Part shown: positions 57,492-64,000 of the stretch, piece by piece
Layout: each line of letters starts with the position of its first letter
Numbering within the stretch: the first letter of the stretch is position 1
Source: Bosea sp. RAC05
GTDB taxonomy: Bacteria > Pseudomonadota > Alphaproteobacteria > Rhizobiales > Beijerinckiaceae
Length of the DNA: 64,000 bases
Direction of reading: 5' to 3'
NCBI RefSeq assembly: GCF_001713455.1
Contig: NZ_CP016464.1
Location: 3,210,001 to 3,274,000 of the forward strand
Made by a program: the position numbers and the translations under genes
Notes under the pieces: generated by a model
Database searches by the model: none
The model's input: the letters and a program-made list of their open reading frames with translations, nothing else
What the model was told of the DNA's origin: nothing

Positions 57492-59477
57492 CTATTCTTC
57501 CAGCACCACGACCTTCGCGCCTTCCGCCACCTGCGCGCCAGGCGCGGCGCCGATCTCGCTGACCGTGCCGTCGCGCGGGGCGGTCAGGACATGCTCCATC
57601 TTCATCGCCTCGACGATGGCGAGCCGCTGACCCTTCACGACCGCATCCCCGGCGGCCACGAAGAGCGCGATCAGCTTGCCGTGCATCGGCGCCTTGATGA
57701 CGCCGCCGGACCCCGCCGCAGCGTCGAGATCGACGGCGAAGGGGTCGAACAGCGCAACGGAGGTCTGCCGGCCGCGATGCAGCGCCAGCCAGGTGCCGCG
57801 CTCGCCTTGCGCCAGCGCGATCTCGTGCTCGCCCTCGTCGATGTCGTGGCCGGGGAGACTGACGCGGGCACCGGCCTCGTGCCACTCGATCCGCGCCTCG
57901 ACCCGCTCGCCATCGACCAGCAGCGGCAGTCCGAGCGCCGGACGCGGCATCAGCGAGAAGGCGTCCGCCACGAGCCAGGGCGAGCGCGCCTCGCCATCGG
58001 CCCGCTCGGCCGCCTGCATCACGACCGCGACCTCCCGCTCCTCCTCGAGCTGGAGCGCCGCCGCTGCGACCGCCGCGGCATCGAGCGGCTGCGGCTCGGC
58101 CCCGAGCGCCGAGATGTTGCGCTCGATGAAGCCGGTGTCGAAGGGCCCCTCGCGAAAGCCCGGAGCCTCCGTCAGCGCCTTCAGGAAGGCCAGATTGGTC
58201 CGCGGCCCGGCAACGGCCGTCTCGCCCAGCGCCGCGCCCAGACGGTCCAGTGCCTCGTCTCGCGTCGCGCCATGGGCGATCACCTTGGCAATCATCGGAT
58301 CATAGAAGGGCGTCACCGTGTCGCCGGCCTCGACGCCGGTGTCGATGCGGATGCCCTCGGCCTCCGGGAACTGCAGCGCCCAGAGCTTGCCGGTGGACGG
58401 CAGGAAGCCCTTCTCCGGATCCTCGGCATAAAGCCGCGCCTCGACGGCATGGCCGGTCGCTGTAACCTCGGCCTGGGAGAAGCCGAGCGGCTCGCCGGCG
58501 GCGACCTTCAATTGCAGCTCGACCAGATCGAGCCCCGTGATCGCTTCCGTCACCGGATGCTCGACCTGAAGCCGCGTGTTCATTTCCATGAAATAGAAGC
58601 GGTCGGCGCGCAGGCCGTCGCGCCCGTCGGCGATGAACTCGACGGTGCCGGCCCCGACATAGCCGACCGCTTTCGCCGCTTCGGTGGCGGCCTTGCCCAT
58701 GGCGGCGCGGACCTCCGCGGTCATGCCCGGCGCCGGCGCCTCCTCGATGACCTTCTGGTGGCGGCGCTGCAGCGAGCAGTCGCGCTCGAAGAGATGGACG
58801 ACGTTGCCATGGCTGTCGCCGAAGACCTGGATTTCGACATGGCGCGGCGCGAGCACATATTTCTCGACCAGCACGCGCCCGTCGCCGAAGGCGCTCTGGC
58901 CCTCGCGCTGGGCGCTCGTCAGCGCATCCGCGAAATCCTCCGGCCGATCGACCTTCTTCATGCCCTTGCCGCCGCCGCCGGCGACCGCCTTGATCAGCAC
59001 GGGATAGCCGATCCGCTGTGCATCCTTCGCCAGGAAATCGACGCCCTGCTCGGCCCCGTGATAGCCCGGCACCACCGGCACGCTGGCCTTCTCGACCAGA
59101 GCCTTGGCGGCATCCTTCAGCCCCATGGCCCGGATCGCGGAGGCCGGGGGCCCGACGAAGACGATGCCGGCCTGCGCGCAGGCCTCGGCAAAGTCGGCGT
59201 TCTCCGACAGGAAGCCGTAGCCGGGATGGATGCAGGCGGCGCCGGCTTCCTTCGCCACCGCCAGGATCTTGGCCGCGTCGAGATAGCTCTCGCGCGCCGG
59301 CGCCGGGCCGATCCGGTAGGCCTCATCGGCCATCTGCACGAACAGCGCTTCCGCATCGGCATCGGAGTAGACGGCGATGGTGCGCAGGCCCAGGCGCCTG
59401 GCCGTACGGATGACCCGGCAGGCGATCTCGCCGCGATTGGCGATGAGGATGGAGGGCAGTTTCTCGGCGATCGACAT
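57492..59477 (-). CDS. Acyl-CoA carboxylase biotin-carboxylase/BCCP subunit
   Basis: A 661-residue fusion of biotin carboxylase and biotin carrier domains, as in MccA, PccA or GccA subunits. ILIANRGEIACRVIRTARRLG and the ATP-grasp loop VAGGGGKGMK open the carboxylase; the biotinyl lysine is in VEAMKMEHVL near the C-terminus. Sequence alone does not separate methylcrotonyl-, propionyl- and geranyl-CoA substrates. The carboxyltransferase partner is not in the window. The start at 59477 is family-standard. Confidence 0.9.
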   Translation of the reverse strand: MSIAEKLPSILIANRGEIACRVIRTARRLGLRTIAVYSDADAEALFVQMADEAYRIGPAPARESYLDAAKILAVAKEAGAACIHPGYGFLSENADFAEACAQAGIVFVGPPASAIRAMGLKDAAKALVEKASVPVVPGYHGAEQGVDFLAKDAQRIGYPVLIKAVAGGGGKGMKKVDRPEDFADALTSAQREGQSAFGDGRVLVEKYVLAPRHVEIQVFGDSHGNVVHLFERDCSLQRRHQKVIEEAPAPGMTAEVRAAMGKAATEAAKAVGYVGAGTVEFIADGRDGLRADRFYFMEMNTRLQVEHPVTEAITGLDLVELQLKVAAGEPLGFSQAEVTATGHAVEARLYAEDPEKGFLPSTGKLWALQFPEAEGIRIDTGVEAGDTVTPFYDPMIAKVIAHGATRDEALDRLGAALGETAVAGPRTNLAFLKALTEAPGFREGPFDTGFIERNISALGAEPQPLDAAAVAAAALQLEEEREVAVVMQAAERADGEARSPWLVADAFSLMPRPALGLPLLVDGERVEARIEWHEAGARVSLPGHDIDEGEHEIALAQGERGTWLALHRGRQTSVALFDPFAVDLDAAAGSGGVIKAPMHGKLIALFVAAGDAVVKGQRLAIVEAMKMEHVLTAPRDGTVSEIGAAPGAQVAEGAKVVVLEE

Positions 59478-59506
59478 GGCGGCTTTCCCGGGAAGGCAGG
59501 CCGCCT

Positions 59507-60154
59507 TTATAGCCCGGCTGCGGGGGCTGTCGCCGCCTTGTTCTGCACAGGCACCTCGGCAGGCTTCGGGCGGAGCGACCGCCAGATCGCCCAGCTCGCC
59601 TGGAAGCACAGGCCCGCGACGAAGAGATCGAAGAGATATTCCGGCCAGCGCACCGGGGCGACGCGGGCCGCCAGCCCGAGCAGGGCGAAGCCGGTCGTCG
59701 AAATCACGTCGTTGCGCGACGACAGCCAGGTCGCCTTGATCACCGGGTTGGCTTCGCCCCGGAAACGCCAGAGGACGCCGACGATCAGAACCGCGATGAC
59801 GACCGCGCTGCCGGCCGAGAAGCCCAGCGCCCAGACCTCGATCGGCCGTGGCGTGATGATCTTGGCGGCGAGGTCGTAGAGCGTGTGCAGGCCGGCCATC
59901 GCCATCACCGCGCCGATCGCCATGGCCGCCAGCCGCTCGGCCCGGGCATCGCGCCCGAAGACGATGGCGGCGATGCCGTAGAGCGCGACGTCGTAGACCC
60001 AGTCGACGCCGTCCTTGAACAACTGGGCATTGCCGACCGCCAGCGCCCAGGCGACGACGCCGCTGGCGAAGACGAGGATGCCCAGCGCGATTCCCCAGAT
60101 GGTCAGGGTGTAGGCGCGGGCGGTTTTCGCCTCGACCGGAAAAGGCTCACTCAT
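59507..60154 (-). CDS. CDF-like cation transporter membrane domain
   Basis: A 215-residue membrane protein. Its helices fit the cation diffusion facilitator core. DGVDWVYDVALYG gives a DxxxD pair in the second-helix position; the second site is SSRNDVISTTGF with Ser in place of the usual His or Asp. The typical C-terminal cytoplasmic domain is absent, so it is short for the family. It probably moves a divalent metal, or has lost one site. Confidence 0.65.
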   Translation of the reverse strand: MSEPFPVEAKTARAYTLTIWGIALGILVFASGVVAWALAVGNAQLFKDGVDWVYDVALYGIAAIVFGRDARAERLAAMAIGAVMAMAGLHTLYDLAAKIITPRPIEVWALGFSAGSAVVIAVLIVGVLWRFRGEANPVIKATWLSSRNDVISTTGFALLGLAARVAPVRWPEYLFDLFVAGLCFQASWAIWRSLRPKPAEVPVQNKAATAPAAGL

Positions 60155-60169
60155 TTGGGGCTACCAGGC

Positions 60170-60246
60170 CGTCATTCTCGGGCGCAGCGAAGCGAAGACC
60201 CGAGAATCCCCTGCCGGAGATGCCCGGGTCAAGCCCGGGCATGACG
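60170..60246. repeat. Dispersed repeat, family C relative (CATTCTCGGG type)
   Basis: CATTCTCGGGCGCAGCG and GACCCGAGAATC are partly complementary, and GCCCGGGTCAAGCCCGGGCATGACG ends the unit. The first arm resembles the palindrome at 1732-1765. It lies between the CDF-like and SDR genes. Confidence 0.65.
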
Positions 60247-60252
60247 CTGCAA

Positions 60253-61029
60253 TCAACCCCGCCCGACGAAAGGCGCGGTCGTCGCCATCACCGTGACGAA
60301 GAGCACATTCGCCTCCGGCGGCAGGCTCGCCATGTGCAGCACGGTCGTCGCGACGTTGTCGACGTCCATGACGGCCTCGACCTTGATCGAGCCATCCGCC
60401 TGCGGCACGCCCGTGGTCATCTTGCGGGCCATCTCGGTCAGCGCGTTGCCGATGTCGACCTGGCCGACGGCGATGCCGTATTTGCGCCCGTCTAGCGAAG
60501 CGGTCTTGGTCAGGCCGGTGATGGCGTGCTTGGTCGCCGTGTAGGCGACCGAGTTCGGCCGCGGCGCATGGGCCGAGATCGAGCCGTTGTTGATGATGCG
60601 GCCGCCCTGGGGAACCTGGTCGCGCATCGCCTTGAACGCCTCCTGCGTGCACAGGAACGGGCCGGTCAGGTTGGTGTCGACCACCTTCTGCCAGTCCTCC
60701 AGCGAGAGGTCTTCCAGCATGATGCCGCCCGGCGCGTTGACGCCGGCATTGTTGAACAGCACGTCGACGCGGCCGAAGGCGGCGGTCGTCCTGGCAAAGA
60801 GCGCCTGCACCGAGGCCTTGTCGGTGACGTCGGTCGGCACCGCCAGGGCCCGCCCGGCGGCGACGCCCGACAGCGCGATCGTCTCCTCGAGCGCATCCGC
60901 ACGGCGCCCGGCCAGCACGGTGCGGTAGCCGTCCTTCAGGAAGGCGAGCGCCACCGCCCGCCCGACGCCCGAGCCGGCTCCGGTGATGATGGCGACCTTG
61001 TCATGGGCGGGCGTGCTGGCGGCGGGCAT
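60253..61029 (-). CDS. SDR-family oxidoreductase
   Basis: A 258-residue classical short-chain dehydrogenase: [14 protein letters not shown], and catalytic YTATK. A glutamate- or sugar-type substrate cannot be assigned. The start at 61029 gives [17 protein letters not shown]; upstream frame to 61101 lacks family features. Confidence 0.88.
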   Translation of the reverse strand: MPAASTPAHDKVAIITGAGSGVGRAVALAFLKDGYRTVLAGRRADALEETIALSGVAAGRALAVPTDVTDKASVQALFARTTAAFGRVDVLFNNAGVNAPGGIMLEDLSLEDWQKVVDTNLTGPFLCTQEAFKAMRDQVPQGGRIINNGSISAHAPRPNSVAYTATKHAITGLTKTASLDGRKYGIAVGQVDIGNALTEMARKMTTGVPQADGSIKVEAVMDVDNVATTVLHMASLPPEANVLFVTVMATTAPFVGRG

Positions 61030-61161
61030 GGCGAATCCTCTGGTTTCTTGCCGGTTCAACCGTTTCAAATCCGGTGACGCCAGCATAGCAGCGTGCTGCA
61101 TACAGGGAACTGCGATTCGCGCAGGCGCCTTGCGCGGCCAGGGCGCGGGGGCCGCTTCAGC

Positions 61162-63147
61162 CTATCCCGCGATCGCCTGCTTGGGGTCGAGCCAGGGGCA
61201 ATTCACGGCGGTCTGCGGCTGCTCGACGGGGCGGCCGACGAGATAACCCTGGAAGGAATCGATGCCGAGCGACAAAAGCGCCGCCGCCTGCTCCTCGGTT
61301 TCCACCCCCTCGGCCACGATCTGCAGGTCGAAGCGCCGGGCGATCAGCGCGGCGCCCTCGATCACCGAGCGCGACCGGCCGTTGATGTCGGCGATGAAGG
61401 ACTTGTCGATCTTGATCTGCCGCATCGGGAAATCGCGCAGCCGCGCCAGAGACGAATAGCCCGTGCCGAAATCATCGACGGCGAGGCAGATCCCGAGCGC
61501 GTCGAGCTGCGTCAGCACCGCGAGGATCTGCGCGTCGTCGGCGGGCAGGAACACCGATTCGGTGACCTCGAGATGCAGCCACTTGGCCGCGAGCTGATGA
61601 CGATCGAGCGCATGGCGGACGATGTCGACGAATTCGGGCTGCGAGAGCTGGCGCACCGAGCAATTGACCGCGACGGCGGCGCGAACGCCGCCCCCCTGCC
61701 AGCGCGCCGCCGCGGCACAGGCCCGGTCCAGAACCCAGGCCCCGACCATGGCGATCTGGTTGCTCTCCTCCGCGATCGGGATGAACTCGTCGGGCGCCAG
61801 GGTGCCCAGCGTCGGGTGGTTCCAGCGCAGCAGCGCCTCGAACCCATGCAGGTCTCCGGTCGCGGCCGCGACGATGGGCTGGAAGGCCAGCCAGAACTGA
61901 TCCTGCCGGAGCCCCGGCGCGATGTCGTCGGCGATGCGCTCGCGGCGCTGCAGGGCGACCGCGAGCGAGTGATCGTAGCGCAGCGGCGAGGCCGAGTTCT
62001 GCCGCTTGGCCTCGGCCGCCGCGAGATCGGCCGCCCAGATCAGCTCCTCGAGGCTCTGCCCGTCGGCCGGGCTGCTGGCGACGCCGATGCTGGCACCGAC
62101 GTCGAGCGTCTGCCCGTAGAAGACGAAAGCCGTGCGGAACAGGCTCTCCAGCCCGTCGATGACCGGGGCCTCGCTGAGCGAGGCCGGCATCACCACCACG
62201 AGTTCGTCGCCGCCCCAGCGCGCGATCATCGCCTCCTTGGGCAGGCGGGTCATGAGGCGCGTCGCGACCTCCCGCAGCACATAATCGCCGGCCTCGTGGC
62301 CGAGCGTGTCGTTGATGCGCTTGAAGCGATTCAGATCGAGGAAATAGGCCCGCATGGGCTCGTCCTCGGCAATCCGCTCGAACTGTTCGGTCAGGCCGCG
62401 GCGGTTGAACAGGCCCGTCAGCAGATCATGCGAGGCCTGATGCTCGAGAGTCTCGGTGCGTTCGCGCACCTTGTTCTCGAGAGTCTGGTTGGCGTCCAGG
62501 ATCTCCGCCATCAACTCGTTGTTGCGCTGCCCGAGCTGGACCGATTGCAGCAGCAGCATCCGATTGGCGCGATGCCCGACGATCATCACGCCCGCGAAGA
62601 TCAGCCCGAGGACGCCGATCACCGATTCCTGCCCCGGCAGCGTCATCAGGCGAACGCAACCGGGCACCATCAGAAGCGTGATGTAGAACGGCCCGATCCA
62701 GCTGAAGGGCGCCAGGATGCCGATGGCCCCGGCCGCCATGCCGGCAAAGACGATGCTGGCGCTGTAGCGAACCAGAGGGTCGGGCGTGGTGAGCAGCAGC
62801 CAGGCCAGCACGGCCCAGCAGCCCGCCGCCGCCAGCATGCCGAGGCCCGCGATCAGGATCTGGCGCTCGGGCGTGACGGTGGCCCGCATCGCGCCACCGA
62901 GTGCATGGTGGGCGACGATTCGCAGCAGCGACACCGCCGCCACCAAGGCCAGCCACCACCACACCCACACGATCCCGGCGGACCAGGCGAGCAGGGTGAC
63001 CGCAAGCGACGCCGCGAAATTGACGAACAGCGCCGGCAGATAGTTGCGGCGCACGATCGGGAGAAGCGCGGCGGCGACCTGACCCGACGGTTGCGAGGGC
63101 GCGGGAGGATACGAAGTCAACCGGCTCGTCCAGTCTGAGAGACTCAC
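61162..63147 (-). CDS. GGDEF-EAL membrane protein, probable c-di-GMP phosphodiesterase
   Basis: A 661-residue protein. About six hydrophobic helices (residues about 30-205) are followed by a GGDEF domain and a C-terminal EAL domain. The active loop is GGDEL rather than GGDEF, so cyclase activity is doubtful. The EAL side looks intact: GFEALLRW, VAVNCSVRQL, LEVTES, DDFGTGYSSLARL and AEGVET. It therefore probably lowers c-di-GMP. The start is a GTG at 63147, overlapped by palindromic sequence. Signals sensed through the membrane part are unknown. Confidence 0.92.
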   Translation of the reverse strand: MSLSDWTSRLTSYPPAPSQPSGQVAAALLPIVRRNYLPALFVNFAASLAVTLLAWSAGIVWVWWWLALVAAVSLLRIVAHHALGGAMRATVTPERQILIAGLGMLAAAGCWAVLAWLLLTTPDPLVRYSASIVFAGMAAGAIGILAPFSWIGPFYITLLMVPGCVRLMTLPGQESVIGVLGLIFAGVMIVGHRANRMLLLQSVQLGQRNNELMAEILDANQTLENKVRERTETLEHQASHDLLTGLFNRRGLTEQFERIAEDEPMRAYFLDLNRFKRINDTLGHEAGDYVLREVATRLMTRLPKEAMIARWGGDELVVVMPASLSEAPVIDGLESLFRTAFVFYGQTLDVGASIGVASSPADGQSLEELIWAADLAAAEAKRQNSASPLRYDHSLAVALQRRERIADDIAPGLRQDQFWLAFQPIVAAATGDLHGFEALLRWNHPTLGTLAPDEFIPIAEESNQIAMVGAWVLDRACAAAARWQGGGVRAAVAVNCSVRQLSQPEFVDIVRHALDRHQLAAKWLHLEVTESVFLPADDAQILAVLTQLDALGICLAVDDFGTGYSSLARLRDFPMRQIKIDKSFIADINGRSRSVIEGAALIARRFDLQIVAEGVETEEQAAALLSLGIDSFQGYLVGRPVEQPQTAVNCPWLDPKQAIAG

Positions 63148-63163
63148 ACGTGTGTGTCACACA
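63145..63163. promoter_or_regulatory. Overlapping palindromes at the start of the GGDEF-EAL gene
   Basis: TGTGTG-T-CACACA (63151-63163) and CACACGTGTG (63145-63154) are perfect palindromes that overlap each other and the GTG start codon. A regulator bound here would block initiation. No protein is identified. Confidence 0.4.
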
Positions 63164-63224
63164 TACACGACAATCGGCATCCAAACGTAAACATCGCACA
63201 AAGAATGGCGCGGGCGTTCCGATC

Positions 63225-63602
63225 CTACTGCGCCGGGGTCCAGTTCACGGTCTTGCAGAGCACGCCGATGATGCAGCCGCGCGTCGAGAGACCGTCAGGC
63301 TTGACCGTCAGCGTCATCGCGAAGCGGCGGTTGCGCTTGGGATCGAAGGCTTCGCCCTTCAGGCTGTCGCCGCCCTCGGGCTTCAGCGTCAGCACCAGCC
63401 GGTCGCCGACCTCCTCGCCGCCGCTCGTGTCCTTGATCCAGACATTGGTCGCGCAGATGTTGCTGCCGCAGGGCGCGATGCGCACGCGCGCATTGCCGTC
63501 GTCGCGCAACCAGACGCCGCTCGGATCGGCACTGTTGGCCAGCGCCGGCAGCACCGGGGCGATCGACAGGCCAAGGGCGATCAGCATCGTCTTCAGCATC
63601 AT
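63225..63602 (-). CDS. DUF2147 periplasmic protein
   Basis: A 125-residue protein with a signal peptide (MMLKTMLIALGLSIAPVLPALANS, cut after ALA). GVWLRDDGNARVRIAPCGSNICATNVWI matches the DUF2147 beta-barrel core, with Cys in a conserved disulfide-like pair. Function unknown. ATG at 63602 (after AGAGGA) is chosen; 63599 is an alternative. Confidence 0.88.
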   Translation of the reverse strand: MMLKTMLIALGLSIAPVLPALANSADPSGVWLRDDGNARVRIAPCGSNICATNVWIKDTSGGEEVGDRLVLTLKPEGGDSLKGEAFDPKRNRRFAMTLTVKPDGLSTRGCIIGVLCKTVNWTPAQ

Positions 63603-63730
63603 GGCGTCCTCTCCAATCGTTTCGGTCCCTGAATACGCGGCAGGAGCGCCGCCGGTTTCACGATCACGCGCAATGTGATCCCGCCGGCATCTGGGGGCGT
63701 AACCATCACACAGCAACCCGGAGAGCCCCC

Positions 63731-64000
63731 TTGAAAACCCTCCTGACGGCCTATGTCGCCGCCGCCCTCGCCTTTCTCGCGGTCGATGCGGTCTGGCTCT
63801 CGACCATGGCCGATCTGATGTACCGCCCGCTGCTGGGCGATCTTCTGGCCCCGAGCTTCCGGCTCGCGCCCGCCATCCTGTTTTATGTGATCTACATCGC
63901 CGGCATCGTCTTCTTCGCGATCCGCCCCGCCCTCGCGACCGGCCGGCTGGCGACGGCGGCGCTGCACGGCGCGGCGCTGGGTTTCGTCGCCTACGGCACC
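63731..64000 (+). CDS. DUF2177 membrane protein (3' end cut off)
   Basis: Ninety residues are visible; the gene continues past the right edge. The start is TTG at 63731 after GGAGAG. AFLAVDAVWLSTMADLMYRPLLGDLL and PAILFYVIYIAGIVFFAIRPAL are typical of DUF2177 proteins, a family of small multi-pass membrane proteins of unknown function. An easily missed start because it is TTG. Confidence 0.82.
   Translation, partial: MKTLLTAYVAAALAFLAVDAVWLSTMADLMYRPLLGDLLAPSFRLAPAILFYVIYIAGIVFFAIRPALATGRLATAALHGAALGFVAYGT

Noticed and set aside
61093..63138. A 681-codon open frame on the plus strand.
   Set aside because: It is antisense to the GGDEF-EAL gene, whose motifs are unambiguous.

Overview
The window is GC-rich chromosomal DNA from an alphaproteobacterium, most likely of the Hyphomicrobiales (Rhizobiales); gene content and order would fit Bosea or a close relative. 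The genus is inferred from familiarity with gene neighbourhoods, not tested. Supporting marks are the cluster nlpD-like / pcm / surE / serS / tatCBA / scpBA / nagZ / SPOR protein / argS / dgt / erpA, the yajC-secD-secF cluster followed by genes resembling complex I assembly factors NDUFAF3 and NDUFAF6, a GTTC-N7-GTTC SOS box upstream of ssb, DUF1127 and DUF1489 proteins, a phasin, and many dispersed palindromic intergenic repeats. No rRNA, tRNA, CRISPR array, transposase or integrase was seen.

Layout: 1-3505 holds a ribose-type ABC importer (permease cut by the left edge, binding protein, ATPase) with a nucleoside hydrolase. 3525-9053 has an unknown helical protein, ssb, a DinB-family protein, a DUF2189 membrane protein, a fosmidomycin-resistance-like MFS exporter and a class V aminotransferase. 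uvrA (9367-12387) is followed by an accessory stretch (12388-16400): an AT-rich orphan gene with a PD-(D/E)XK nuclease signature, a SEC-C gene broken by two single-T insertions, a GIY-YIG gene lying between two copies of one repeat, a 500-bp block with no recognisable gene, a Cys-rich small protein and a DUF1127 protein. 16739-23731 carries trmFO, the Sec/complex I assembly cluster and a DUF815 ATPase.

23846-40956 is the housekeeping core, mostly on the minus strand: cell-envelope maintenance, protein repair, Ser and Arg tRNA charging, Tat export, condensin subunits, peptidoglycan recycling, dNTP hydrolysis and Fe-S delivery. A TRAP-type binding protein with a Tat signal and a lone ABC ATPase are inserted in it without membrane partners. 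41076-48320 is mixed metabolism and membrane genes: tandem cold-shock domains, LysE exporter, Sir2, aminotransferase, VOC protein and a galactarate/altronate dehydratase-type enzyme. 48476-49602 has a VapBC-type toxin-antitoxin pair and a phasin with a PhaR-like operator. 49910-64000 has a SPOR-tailed D,D-carboxypeptidase, a vWA/J-domain gene pair, panC, a secreted vWA protein with four tandem repeats, two SDR enzymes, an acyl-CoA carboxylase biotin subunit, a CDF-like membrane protein, a GGDEF-EAL protein, DUF2147, and a DUF2177 gene cut by the right edge.

Most worth checking: the orphan AT-rich PD-(D/E)XK protein at 12430-13959 and its surrounding accessory island; the broken SEC-C gene; the NDUFAF3/NDUFAF6-like pair in the Sec cluster; and the paired TGC-N3-GCA sites around the phasin promoter.
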